From Myxococcales bacterium 68-20 (GTDB lineage Bacteria > Myxococcota_A > Polyangia > Polyangiales > Polyangiaceae), in NCBI GenBank assembly GCA_001899635.1, contig MKVQ01000022.1, positions 1-64,000 on the forward strand: 64,000 bases of DNA. The letters are read 5' to 3'. Each line of letters opens with the position of its first letter. Within the stretch, counting starts at the first letter, position 1. A model generated the notes under the pieces. The model did no database searches. It saw nothing but the letters and a program-made list of their open reading frames with translations, and had not been told where the DNA came from. Shown here piece by piece: positions 20,841 to 29,308 of the stretch. The position numbers were made by a program, and so were the translations under genes.

Positions 20841-20992
20841 AGCGGGCGCTCGACGGTGACGTCGACGACACTCGAGGCCGGCCGTCTCGGACGAAGCGCT
20901 CGCGGACCGCCGTTCCCGAATCAGCGCTCTCCGGCTCGCTCGAGCGCACGGCCGTCGCCGGGTGGCTCGACAGCTACCCTCTACGAGGGTAG
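20837..20992 (+). CDS. Small ORF translationally coupled to recG (51 aa)
   Basis: A GTG overlaps the recG stop (GTGA), and GGGAGGAGG lies 7 bp upstream, an excellent ribosome binding site inside the recG end. The product VKRALDGDVDDTRGRP continues with basic and polar residues and ends GWLDSYPLRG. No family is recognised. The coupling signal is the only support, so it may be accidental. Confidence 0.4.
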   Translation: MKRALDGDVDDTRGRPSRTKRSRTAVPESALSGSLERTAVAGWLDSYPLRG

Positions 20993-21004
20993 TTCTCTTC
21001 CGGC

Positions 21005-24000
21005 GTGTGGCTCCTGCGTCTGAGGAGGTTCGATCGCGACGTCGGGCTCGTGCTCGCGACGTTCGTCGTCTTGTTGGCGATTGAGAACCTCGCCATCGGA
21101 ATCGGTTATCGCTCCGAGTTCGTGAGCTCGTGGGAGATGGGCAGCGCGCGCCTCTATCTCTCGCCGATCGCCCTCGCGCTTTCGATCCCGATTGCGCTCT
21201 CGGCCGTCCTCGTCGCCCGGCTCGCCGTTGGACGGCGCCCGTGGGGCGTCGGGCTCATCGGCCTGATCGGTGGAGCCGCGCTCGCGATCGGCGTCTCGAC
21301 GGGACGGCGCATGGCGAGCCTCGCGGTCCGCGCGCCCTTCGTCGCGCTCGTTGCGCTCGTCGTCGCGCTGGTGGCCTGGCTCCTCGCGCGGGAGCTTCCT
21401 CGTCTCCGCCCCACGTTGGTGGCGGCGCTCGGCGCGCTCGTCGCCGTCGTCGCGTGGCTCGCCGATGCGTTCGTCCTCCCGCGCCTGTATCCGGCGTTCC
21501 ACCTCGCGCTCTTCTTCCTGACGTTCATCGCCTGGGCGGCGACCTCGCTCGTCTTCGTGCCACGTCGCTCGGCCCGGCCGTCCACGGCGACCTCGCTGGT
21601 CGCGTTCGCCGGCATCCTGCTCGCGGCGGCCTCCGTCGCGTGGGCGCCGCACGCTGCGAAGCGGATCGTCCTCGAAGACAACCTCCGCCGCGTCATGCTC
21701 GAGCGCGCTCCCGTCCTCGGACGCGCAGTCGTGGTCGGCAATCGGATCGCGCCGCCGCCGCCGCTCGAAGACGACGCCGCCACCGAGGCGACGCTCGCGA
21801 ACCTGCGGGAGCGGAAGAAGACGCGCGCGCTCGACTGGCAAGGAAGCGACATCGTCCTCGTCACGATCGACGCTCTTCGTGCCGACCACCTCTCGTCGTA
21901 CGGCTACGCGCGGAAGACGACGCCGAACATCGACGCCCTCGCGGCGCGCGGTGCGCGGTTCGAGCACGCGTATTGCCCCACGCCGCACACGTCGTACTCG
22001 ATCGCGTCGCTGATGACCGGCAAGTACATGAAGCCGCTTCTTGCCCTCGGCGCGGAGGACGAGAGCGAGACGTGGGCGGTGCAGCTGCGCCGGTACGGCT
22101 ACCGAACCGCAGCGTTCTATCCGCCGGCGGTCTTCTTCATCGACGAGCACCGGTTCCGCCGGATGCGCGACGAGAGCCTCGGGTTCGAGTACAAGAAGGA
22201 AGAGTTCGCCGCGACCCACCTCCGGCGCGCGCAGATCGAGCGCTATCTCTCGCTCGCGCCGAAGGACAAGCCGCTCTTTCTCTGGGTGCACATCTTCGAG
22301 CCCCACGAGCCGTACGAGGCCCACCCGGACTTCCCGTTCGAGGGGGATCCGCGCGTCGACGCTTACGACAGCGAGGTCGCCGCCGCCGACGCGCTGGTGG
22401 GCGACATCGTCCGGCTCGTCGAGGAGAAGCGCTCTCCGGGCGCTGTGTTCATCGTCAGCGCCGATCACGGCGAGGAGCACGGCGATCACGGTGGCCGCTA
22501 CCACGGGACCACGGTCTACGAGGAGCAGGTGCGCGTACCGCTCGTCGTCGTCGGGCCCGGGATCGCCCCGCGTGTCGTCCGGCCGCCCGTGCAGACGATC
22601 GATCTGCTCCCCACGTCGCTCGCGGCGCTCGACGTCCCGATCCCTCCGCGGATCCGGGGTAGGGACCTCGGGCCCGCGCTCGTCGGCGCCGAGCCGGAGG
22701 CGGAGCAAGGCCTCGCGTTTGCGGAGACCGACGACTACACGCTCGTCGCGCGCGGCACCGACCGACTCGTCTGTGCGCGCAAGATCGGGTCGTGCACGTT
22801 GTTCGACATCGCGCGCGACCCGGGGCAGAAGCGCCCCATCAACGACGAACGCGCCGCGCGGGTCGACGAGCTCAAGAAGCTCACGGCGGCGATCGAGCGC
22901 GAGACCGGGAAGGTGGAGGTGAGCGGTCTCCCCGACGCGCTTCGGCGCGGCCTTCAGGGCGATCGCGACGCTGCCGAAGACGTGGCGACGTTGCTCGACG
23001 ATGCACGCGTCGACATTCGCCGCCTCGCCGCGCGCTGCGCGTTCAAGCTCGCGGCGCCGGAGATGAAGGCGCAGCTCGTGCGCGCCGAGTCCCATGACGA
23101 TGACGCCGAGGTGCGCCGGTGGAGCTCGCTCGCGCTCCTCCGGCTCGGTGAGGGCGTCGCGCCGAGGAGCGCGCGCGTCGAGGCCGTCGTCGACGGCGTC
23201 CTCCGCCGGGGAGCGACCACCGACGAGAAGGTCGCTGCCGCGCTCGCGCTCGCCGAGCACGGTGATGCGCGGGGCGAGGCGGAGCTCATCGCGCGCTGGT
23301 CGGCGGCGTTCGTGCCCGACGCGCCGGAGGCCGGCGAGCTCGACGACGCTCGGGCCATCCTCTCGGCATTTGCGGCACTACGCTCGAAGAGCGCCGTCCC
23401 GCTGCTCCTGCGCACGCTGGAGGACGTCCGCCTTCGCCCTCACGTCGTCGCGACGCTTGCGGAGATCGGTGACTTCCGCGCCAAGGATCCGCTCCTCGAG
23501 GTCTTTTCCGTGGAGCGCTACGTCCACTTCCGCGGGCCGGAGGCACGGGCGCTCTTCAAGCTCGGCGCAAGGGAGAAGCTCATGCCCGGGCTCACGCGCT
23601 TCGCCGGTACGCCCGAGCCGATGGCGGAGGCGATCGCGATCGCGCGCGATGCAAGGCAGCTGTCGCCCGATCACGGCGGATGGGTCGCGCCGGCGCCGGG
23701 CGTCCACCCCGAATCGGTCGCCGTGAAGCTGCGGGTCGACAAGCCCGGGCCCTCGCGCCTGCTCGTCCTCGGAGCCCCGGGCTCGGGCACGACGAGCGGC
23801 GTCCTCGGCGGGACGGTCGACGGCGTTCCGATCCCGGAGACGACGGCGAACGACGCCGACGTCTTCGTCGTCGAGCTCGGTGAGGTCGCGGGGCGCGAGG
23901 TCCAGGTGAGCCTGACGACCTCCGCTGGGATCGGCGCGCTGTGGCTCGTACCGCGGGCGGACGAGATCCCGCCGCCGCCGCCGCGCGCATGGGATGCCGG

Positions 24001-24028
24001 CGCGCCGTCCGACGAGATTCCCCCCTGA
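21005..24028 (+). CDS. Membrane sulfatase-superfamily hydrolase with HEAT-like repeats
   Basis: The 1007-residue product has about seven N-terminal transmembrane helices (1-220). A sulfatase/alkaline-phosphatase-fold domain follows (about 280-640) with the metal site VTIDALRADHLSSYGY, HIFEPHEPY and SADHGEEHGDH. The nucleophile position aligns with Thr329 (PHTSYS..LMTG) rather than the Cys/Ser of formylglycine sulfatases, so a phospho- or phosphoethanolamine-type transfer is possible. Residues about 650-880 form HEAT-like helical repeats (ARRLAAR, SLALLRLGEG, ALALAEHGDARGEAELI). A beta-sandwich-like tail ends in PPPPRAWDAGAP. The substrate is unknown. Confidence 0.82.
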   Translation: MWLLRLRRFDRDVGLVLATFVVLLAIENLAIGIGYRSEFVSSWEMGSARLYLSPIALALSIPIALSAVLVARLAVGRRPWGVGLIGLIGGAALAIGVSTGRRMASLAVRAPFVALVALVVALVAWLLARELPRLRPTLVAALGALVAVVAWLADAFVLPRLYPAFHLALFFLTFIAWAATSLVFVPRRSARPSTATSLVAFAGILLAAASVAWAPHAAKRIVLEDNLRRVMLERAPVLGRAVVVGNRIAPPPPLEDDAATEATLANLRERKKTRALDWQGSDIVLVTIDALRADHLSSYGYARKTTPNIDALAARGARFEHAYCPTPHTSYSIASLMTGKYMKPLLALGAEDESETWAVQLRRYGYRTAAFYPPAVFFIDEHRFRRMRDESLGFEYKKEEFAATHLRRAQIERYLSLAPKDKPLFLWVHIFEPHEPYEAHPDFPFEGDPRVDAYDSEVAAADALVGDIVRLVEEKRSPGAVFIVSADHGEEHGDHGGRYHGTTVYEEQVRVPLVVVGPGIAPRVVRPPVQTIDLLPTSLAALDVPIPPRIRGRDLGPALVGAEPEAEQGLAFAETDDYTLVARGTDRLVCARKIGSCTLFDIARDPGQKRPINDERAARVDELKKLTAAIERETGKVEVSGLPDALRRGLQGDRDAAEDVATLLDDARVDIRRLAARCAFKLAAPEMKAQLVRAESHDDDAEVRRWSSLALLRLGEGVAPRSARVEAVVDGVLRRGATTDEKVAAALALAEHGDARGEAELIARWSAAFVPDAPEAGELDDARAILSAFAALRSKSAVPLLLRTLEDVRLRPHVVATLAEIGDFRAKDPLLEVFSVERYVHFRGPEARALFKLGAREKLMPGLTRFAGTPEPMAEAIAIARDARQLSPDHGGWVAPAPGVHPESVAVKLRVDKPGPSRLLVLGAPGSGTTSGVLGGTVDGVPIPETTANDADVFVVELGEVAGREVQVSLTTSAGIGALWLVPRADEIPPPPPRAWDAGAPSDEIPP

Positions 24029-24167
24029 AGATCGGGCGCCCGTCGGCAGTCGGGAGCTCGAGCTGGGATGCGAGCCGCAGAGGCCCGGAATCCTGCGGCG
24101 AGCGGTCGAGCGGGGCACCGGAAACCTGGGCTCGACTGCTCGGGACGCTGAGGCTATTGTCGCCCGC

Positions 24168-25472
24168 GTGAGCGACGAAAAGCGTAGCGAAGACGAGAAA
24201 GACGACAAGGCTGAGGCCTCCGAGGACGCTTCTGCGAAGGCGGCTGGCGGGAGCGCCGAGACCGCTTCCGAGGCGGACGCCGACGTCGCCGTTGCCGAAC
24301 GTCCCGCGGACGCAAAGGACTCGGAGGAGGGGAGCGAGGACGATGACGCGGCGAACCCGGCCGCGATCGCGCGCCGTGTCGCTGCGCTCGGCGCGGACGA
24401 CGCGAGCGAGGAGCTCGCGACCGAAGAGGAACGCAAGCTCGCCGAACGCCGCGCTGCGACGACGACCAAGAAGAAGGGCATCAAGAAGAAGGCGGGCCTC
24501 GAGGTCGCCGCATCGAAGAAGCTCTCCAAGATCGGCACGCGCGCCGAGCCGAAGCGCAACGTCGCGGTCGCGGCGGACGCCGACCCGCTGATCGAGCGCA
24601 CCGCGAAGCTGAGCGACTGGGCCAAGAAGAACCAGAAGGTCGTCCAGGTCATCGGCGGCCTCTTGGTCGCGGCGCTGCTCGGGACCGCGGGCTTCCTCTA
24701 TTACGAGAACAAGCGTGAGACGGAAGCGTCGTTGAGCCTCACGAAGGCCGTCGAGGCGCAGAACGCCCAGATCGGCGAGCCGAAGAAGGACGACGAGGAC
24801 GACGACAACCGGAAGCAGTACTTCAAGACGTTCGACGATCGTCGCGCCGCAGCGCTCCAGCAGTACCGAGACGTCCAGGCGAAGTTCCGCGGCACGGGCG
24901 CGGCCATCCTCGCGCGGCTCGCCGAGGGCTCGCTGCTCCTCGACAAGCGCGACGCCGACGGCGCGATCGCGGCGTTCAACGAGGTGAAGGGATCACCGCT
25001 CGCCACGGCCGACACGGAAGTGCGGGGCAGGGCGCTCGAGGGCCTCGGCTTCGCGCACGAGCTGAAGGCCGATACGACGCCCGCGGAGAAGGACAAGGAG
25101 CTCGACGCGGCCTTCGCTGCCTACAAGGAGCTCGAGACCGCGGCGGACGTGAAGGGCTTCAAGGAGCTCGCGATGTACCACCAGGCGCGAGTCCTCATGG
25201 CCAAGGGTGACAAGGACAAGGCGAAGGAGACCCTCATCGCCTTGAAGGAGCGCCTCAACGTCTTCGAGGAGCCGCTCGCGCCCGGGCTCCCGATGCCGCC
25301 GCAGTTCCCGTACCTGAAGGAAATGGCGATGGACCGCCTCCACGAGCTCGATCCCGCGGCGGCGCCGAAGAAGTCCGCGCACGGGGCGGCCGGCGGCGGA
25401 ATGAACCTCTCGCCGGAGCAGATCAAGAAGCTGATCGAGGACATGCAGAAGCAGCAGCGGGGCGGGCATTGA
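24168..25472 (+). CDS. YfgM-like TPR protein (ancillary translocon/BAM-linked)
   Basis: The 434-residue product has a long charged cytoplasmic N-terminus (1-150, Glu/Lys rich), one transmembrane helix (VIGGLLVAALLGTAGFLYY), and a periplasmic TPR domain (RAAALQQYRDVQAKFRGTGA, RLAEGSLLLDKRDADGAIAAF). This is the architecture of YfgM, a partner of SecYEG and periplasmic chaperones. It overlaps the following BamB-like gene by 4 bp, and yfgM-bamB is the gene order in E. coli. The long acidic extension is not found in E. coli. GTG 24168 was chosen as the first start after the upstream stop. Confidence 0.8.
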   Translation: MSDEKRSEDEKDDKAEASEDASAKAAGGSAETASEADADVAVAERPADAKDSEEGSEDDDAANPAAIARRVAALGADDASEELATEEERKLAERRAATTTKKKGIKKKAGLEVAASKKLSKIGTRAEPKRNVAVAADADPLIERTAKLSDWAKKNQKVVQVIGGLLVAALLGTAGFLYYENKRETEASLSLTKAVEAQNAQIGEPKKDDEDDDNRKQYFKTFDDRRAAALQQYRDVQAKFRGTGAAILARLAEGSLLLDKRDADGAIAAFNEVKGSPLATADTEVRGRALEGLGFAHELKADTTPAEKDKELDAAFAAYKELETAADVKGFKELAMYHQARVLMAKGDKDKAKETLIALKERLNVFEEPLAPGLPMPPQFPYLKEMAMDRLHELDPAAAPKKSAHGAAGGGMNLSPEQIKKLIEDMQKQQRGGH

Positions 25473-26776
25473 CCAGCGCTCGCGCCGGCGGCATCGCGCT
25501 TCTCGTCGCGATCTGCGGCTTGCCGGCATGTGGCCTCGGTGAGCTCTTCGGAGGTGACCGCGTCAACCCCGAGGTCCCGAGCTGGTACCACCGGCCGAGC
25601 GGTGGGATGCACGTGTTCGCCCACCGCAAGCTCACGATCGAGGGGCGCGCACAGGGCGAGGACTGGGAGCGAGGCAGGCCGGAGATCGATCCCGAGCACG
25701 ATCGCGTCTTCGTCGGCTCGGCCGATCGCGGCCTCTACGCGCTACGAGCCGGTGATGCGAGCACGATCTGGCGCTTCGAGACCGCGAACATGGTCCAGAG
25801 CGAGCCGCTCTACGACCACGAGCTCGACTACGTCTATTTCGGGTCGAACGACGGCGCGCTCTACTGCGTGAAGGCGGCGACCGGTCAGCTGGTCTACCGC
25901 TTCGACACCGGTGCCGAGGTTGCGAAGAAGCCGGTCCGCCTCGGCGAGACCCTGATGTTCGCGAACGCCTCGGACTTCCTCTTCGCGGTCGATCGCCGGA
26001 CGGGGAAGCCCAAGTGGCAAGTGCGCCGGACGCCCGCGCTCGGCATGGAGATCAGCGGGCACGCTGGCCCGGCGGTCGATCCAACGACGGGCCTGGTCTA
26101 CATGGCGTACTCCGACGGGCACGTCATCGCGTACGGCGTCCACGACGGCTCGGAGAAGTGGACGCCCGTGGATCTCTCCGCGGAGGCCGAGCACTCCGGC
26201 GGTGAGGCGCCGCGTTACCTCGACGTCGACACGACGCCGGTCGTGGACGTGCATCCGCAAGGACACGTCGTCTACGTCTCGAGCTATGCCGGCGGCATCT
26301 TCGCCCTCGACGCGGCGTCCGGCTCGCGGGTCTGGTCGAACGACAAGGCCATCGGCGTGACCGACCTGATGCTCTTCGACGAGGCCGCGCATCAGCCGCA
26401 CGCGAACGGTCCCGACAGCGGAGGCCCCACGGTTCCGGCGAAGAAGATCCTCATCGCCTCGAGCGCAAACACCGGGTTGATGGGCCTCGACCCGTACACC
26501 GGTCGCGTCCTCTGGCGGAACAAGGTGCCCGAGGGCGGCGTGACCGCTCCGGTGGCCTACGCCGGGGGCATCCTCGTCGGCACCACGCGCTACGGCCTCT
26601 TCCTGATCTCGCCGCGCAACGGCAAGGTCATCGACGGGTTCGATCTCGGCACCGGCTTCGCGCAGACCCCAGCGGCGTTCGCCGGACGGGCCTACGTGAC
26701 GACGAACGCCGGCACGTTCCTCGGCATCGGCGTGACGCCGCCGCTGCCGCCCGCGACCAAGACCGCGCGCAACTGA
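25469..26776 (+). CDS. bamB: BamB-like outer-membrane assembly lipoprotein (PQQ propeller)
   Basis: The 435-residue product has a lipoprotein signal ending GLPAC (Cys21). Its beta-propeller repeats each contain DxxTGxxxW-like elements: YALRAGDASTIWRF, YCVKAATGQLVYRF, FAVDRRTGKPKWQV, FALDAASGSRVWSN and MGLDPYTGRVLWRN. BamB binds BamA and helps fold outer-membrane proteins. The TTG start overlaps the upstream TGA, so translation is coupled to the YfgM-like gene. The name is assigned by fold and by neighbour, since PQQ-repeat lipoproteins have other roles too. Confidence 0.8.
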   Translation: MTSARAGGIALLVAICGLPACGLGELFGGDRVNPEVPSWYHRPSGGMHVFAHRKLTIEGRAQGEDWERGRPEIDPEHDRVFVGSADRGLYALRAGDASTIWRFETANMVQSEPLYDHELDYVYFGSNDGALYCVKAATGQLVYRFDTGAEVAKKPVRLGETLMFANASDFLFAVDRRTGKPKWQVRRTPALGMEISGHAGPAVDPTTGLVYMAYSDGHVIAYGVHDGSEKWTPVDLSAEAEHSGGEAPRYLDVDTTPVVDVHPQGHVVYVSSYAGGIFALDAASGSRVWSNDKAIGVTDLMLFDEAAHQPHANGPDSGGPTVPAKKILIASSANTGLMGLDPYTGRVLWRNKVPEGGVTAPVAYAGGILVGTTRYGLFLISPRNGKVIDGFDLGTGFAQTPAAFAGRAYVTTNAGTFLGIGVTPPLPPATKTARN

Positions 26777-26852
26777 CCGCAACTGACCGCGACGGACGCG
26801 TTGCGGAGCTTGCTCCCGTGGCGGCGATGAAGGCTACGTCCGCCCGCAACTG

Positions 26853-27293
26853 TCATTCACAGAAGACATGGGCTGGGAAGCTCAGCGTCGTCGAGCATCT
26901 GAAGTACGGCGGGCACGTTACCGGCGCGCACGCATCGACGACACACCACGACCCGGTTACGGACCTGTCGACCCCTGAGTAGCTCGCACAGACCTCACCG
27001 GCTCGGCAATCCGTCGCGGTGCACGGCGCTCCCAGACGACTCGAATCGACGGATCCGACCGGGGCGTCGTCGTCGGAATCGGTCCCCGCATCGCAGCCAC
27101 CAACTCCGCTAGAGCTGGTTCCGGCGGCATCGCTGAAATCAGCGCTTGCCGCATCGGCCTGCTCGCATCCGAACGGCGAGCTCGTGGAGGGCGGCCGATC
27201 GGCTGCTAGTGATGATGATGCCTGAGTGCATGCGAGGGCCCCCAGAACCGCCGCGCTGGCTCCAACCGCCGTTCTGATTGCACCAGGCTTCAT
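26853..27293 (-). CDS. Secreted Cys-rich lipoprotein, hypothetical
   Basis: The 146-residue product has a lipoprotein signal ending LGALAC (Cys22), a Ser/Ala/Asp-rich linker, and a small Cys-rich C-terminal module. That module (APCTATDCRAGEVCASYSG, then CVVDACAPVTC) has six or more cysteines, like the EGF- or 'thrombospondin type 3'-like modules on myxobacterial surface proteins. The gene ends close to the bamB-like gene and is convergent with it. No catalytic motif was seen. Confidence 0.7.
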   Translation of the reverse strand: MKPGAIRTAVGASAAVLGALACTQASSSLAADRPPSTSSPFGCEQADAASADFSDAAGTSSSGVGGCDAGTDSDDDAPVGSVDSSRLGAPCTATDCRAGEVCASYSGVDRSVTGSWCVVDACAPVTCPPYFRCSTTLSFPAHVFCE

Positions 27294-27313
27294 CGTTTAG
27301 TTCCGGTGAGTGA

Positions 27314-27412
27314 ATCGTCTACGTGGACAAGCCAGACGGCGTGACCGCGCCGCTGATGATGGTGTCCGCCGACGAGCTCGAGCCTAGGAGCTTCGTGCAA
27401 TTCGTCAAATAG
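27314..27412 (+). pseudogene. Truncated gene fragment
   Basis: A coding-like open stretch (VYVDKPDGVTAPLMMVSADE...SFVQFVK) is preceded directly by a stop codon at 27311 and ends at TAG 27410-27412. It has no start with a ribosome binding site and looks like the 3' end of a lost gene. A strong terminator follows 40 bp later. Confidence 0.4.
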
Positions 27413-27451
27413 GTGTCGGATCTCGTTCGGGGCGCGTCGGAGGGCTTGAAA

Positions 27452-27486
27452 CGACGAGCAGCGCTTTACGAAAGCGCTGCTCGTCG
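27452..27486. terminator. Strong 16-bp hairpin terminator
   Basis: A perfect 16-bp stem starting CGACGAGCAGCGCTTT (27452-27467), with loop ACG, has its complement at 27471-27486. It can act in either direction by symmetry, but no T-run is present. It is presumably the old terminator of the truncated gene. Confidence 0.65.
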
Positions 27487-27896
27487 CGCACGGAGATGCA
27501 TGCCTGGGACGAACGAACCGCCGTGCTGAGCGGACTGACTGGCTAGCTGTAGCTGGCTTGAGAGGCCGGCTGCCACGACCGACCGCGCCGAGAACGGGTC
27601 AGCGCGCTGCCACGCGCGATGACGAACGCGCGCTCGCTCACGGAACCCATCCGGCGCGGCCGACGACATGCCACGACCGCCGACGCGACCAAACAGAACG
27701 AGCGACCCGACGTGCGCCCGCTGGAAGACCTCGGCGCCCGCATACGAGACCGACTGTCTCCGCGACGAACGACGGACCGACGACCGGCTCGAAGCCAGAG
27801 CCGTGACCAACGGTCGACGACGCTGACTCGACGACGAGACAGTCCGACCGGGCTCCGCGGGGCGGGGTTTCGCCTCCCCTGGCCGGCCCCGTTCGA

Positions 27897-27924
27897 ATTT
27901 CGCATAAGATGCATTATGTCAACT
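27897..27924 (+). other. dif: dif site (XerC/XerD chromosome dimer resolution site)
   Basis: The 28-bp site reads as an 11-bp XerC-type arm ATTTCGCATAA (27897-27907), a 6-bp spacer GATGCA (27908-27913) and an 11-bp XerD-type arm TTATGTCAACT (27914-27924). The E. coli dif arms are GGTGCGCATAA and TTATGTTAAAT, so 8 of 11 and 9 of 11 positions match, with the inner palindrome CGCATAA...TTATG exact and the 6-bp spacing kept. It lies in a gene-free stretch. Known biology: XerCD acts here during FtsK-dependent chromosome segregation, so this marks the terminus region. Confidence 0.85.
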
Positions 27925-28043
27925 CGCGGTACGCGATCGCCCGTGTTTTGTGGGGTGCGGGCGTTTCGGTCCGGAATCCCGGTTCCGTCGCCGAGGCGCT
28001 CGAGGTTCGTCTGCGGTGGGCTCCGCGGCGCTCTGTCTGAGGT

Positions 28044-28116
28044 CGGATGGCTGGTCGCGGTCGAGCACCGGATGCCTCGTCGACGGTCGCGCACCGGATG
28101 GCTGGTCGCGGTCGAG
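28044..28116 (+). repeat. Direct repeat of 22 bp, 51 bp apart
   Basis: Two exact copies of a 22-bp unit beginning CGGATGGCTGGTCGCG (28044-28065 and 28095-28116). A partially related copy, CACCGGATGCC at about 28066, lies between them. This is probably a degenerate tandem array close to dif. Confidence 0.75.
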
Positions 28117-28183
28117 GACGACGCGCGGCACGGCATGCACGAGGTCAGCGACCGCGCTGGTGACCACGACGGAGTGACGGAAC

Positions 28184-29074
28184 ATGGGTTGCACCGAACA
28201 TGTCGCGATGCCCACGCAGGAGTCTCCTTCCGGCCGACGTTCCGGTGCCTCGAGCTCGAGCTCGGAGCCCAAGAAGCGCGACGTCCGGTACAAGGCGCTC
28301 GCCACCGACTACGACGGCACGCTCGCGGATGACGGAAAGGTCTCCCAGGACACCCTTGCCGCGCTCCGACGCGCTCGGAAGGCCGGCCGCAAGCTGCTGC
28401 TCGTCACGGGGCGTGAGCTGGACGATCTCATGGCGACGTTCGCGGAGGTCGACGTGTTCGACGTCGTCGTCGCCGAGAATGGCGCGCTCCTGTACACGCC
28501 GTGCCCTCGTCCGCCGCGCGAGCGACCGCTGGCGGCACCGCCACCGCCGGAGTTCGAGCGGACGCTCATCGAGCGCGGCGTCGGGCCGATCTCGTGCGGA
28601 CGAATCATCGTCGCGACGTGGGAGCCGCACCAGCAGGTCGTCCTCGACACGATCCGCGACCTGGGGCTCGAGCTCGAGGTCATCTTCAACAAGGGCGCCG
28701 TCATGGTGCTCCCGTCCGGGGTCAACAAGGCCAGCGGGCTCCATGCGGCGCTCGTGGACCTCGGCATCGCTCCGTCGCAGGTGGTCGGGGTCGGCGACGG
28801 CGAGAACGATCACTCGCTGCTCGCGGCCTCCGGGCTCGGTGTTGCGGTCGCTAACGCGGTTCCGGCGCTCAAGAAGCGCGCAGACCTCGTGATGCTCCAC
28901 CCCCGCGGTGCGGGCGTCGTGGAGCTCATCGACCAGATGCTCGCCAACGACCTCGCAGACGCGATCCGCGCGCGACGCGACGTCGTTTCGACCGGTGCTC
29001 CAGCTGCTGCCGAACAGCCGCAATCGACGACGCGGCTCGCGCGTGAAGGCCGCTCCAAGCACACGTCGAGCTGA
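28184..29074 (+). CDS. HAD-superfamily phosphatase (Cof-like, class IIB)
   Basis: The 296-residue product has the HAD motif I TDYDGTLADD (nucleophile Asp42, acid/base Asp44). Motif II is LLLVTGRE. Motif III/IV is VVGVGDGENDHSLLAASGLGVAVANA. A cap domain lies between motifs II and III (about 85-195), typical of class IIB sugar phosphatases. These enzymes hydrolyse phosphate from sugars or nucleotides with Mg2+. The Ser-rich N-terminal 30 residues are not part of the fold; an internal ATG at 28208 could be the true start. The substrate is unknown. Confidence 0.85.
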   Translation: MGCTEHVAMPTQESPSGRRSGASSSSSEPKKRDVRYKALATDYDGTLADDGKVSQDTLAALRRARKAGRKLLLVTGRELDDLMATFAEVDVFDVVVAENGALLYTPCPRPPRERPLAAPPPPEFERTLIERGVGPISCGRIIVATWEPHQQVVLDTIRDLGLELEVIFNKGAVMVLPSGVNKASGLHAALVDLGIAPSQVVGVGDGENDHSLLAASGLGVAVANAVPALKKRADLVMLHPRGAGVVELIDQMLANDLADAIRARRDVVSTGAPAAAEQPQSTTRLAREGRSKHTSS

Positions 29075-29169
29075 TCACGTCGGGCTGGCCGTCCGGGCCG
29101 TTCGCGGAGAAGCCAGCCAAGCCCAGGCATCGCTCGGAGATGGAGCTGCCAGGCGCTCGCGAACCGACG

Positions 29170-29189
29170 CCGAGAACGTGCGTTCTCGG
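29170..29189. repeat. Palindrome downstream of the HAD gene
   Basis: Arms CCGAGAACG and CGTTCTCGG flank TG. It lies 96 bp after the HAD gene stop and may be a weak terminator or an operator for the lipoprotein gene at 29309. Confidence 0.4.
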
Positions 29190-29308
29190 TGAGGCCGTTC
29201 ACAGGCGTGTACCGCGTGACGGTCGCGGTCACTCGGAAGGTGGCAAAAATACGGCCGAAATGGCCTGGTGCGGCACTCGGCGTGGGGCTTGCTGGAGCGC
29301 GAGGACAC

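Larger units (their letters stand above)
27487..28183. other. Gene-free stretch around the dif site
   Basis: About 700 bp with no convincing gene on either strand. The first 350 bp have skewed CGA/GAC trinucleotide composition and stop-rich frames. The only recognisable items are the dif-like site at 27897-27924 and the direct repeats at 28044-28116. It fits a tolerated spacer near a replication terminus. Confidence 0.6.

Noticed and set aside
20981-23260. Open frame of 759 codons on the minus strand across the sulfatase gene
   Set aside because: Antisense to a gene with clear domains; the translation is Arg-rich low-complexity sequence with no motif, as expected for a shadow frame in high-GC DNA.
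27619-28332. 237-codon frame spanning dif and the HAD gene start
   Set aside because: Crosses the dif site and the 22-bp repeats, with poor codon bias, and runs into the HAD gene in another frame.
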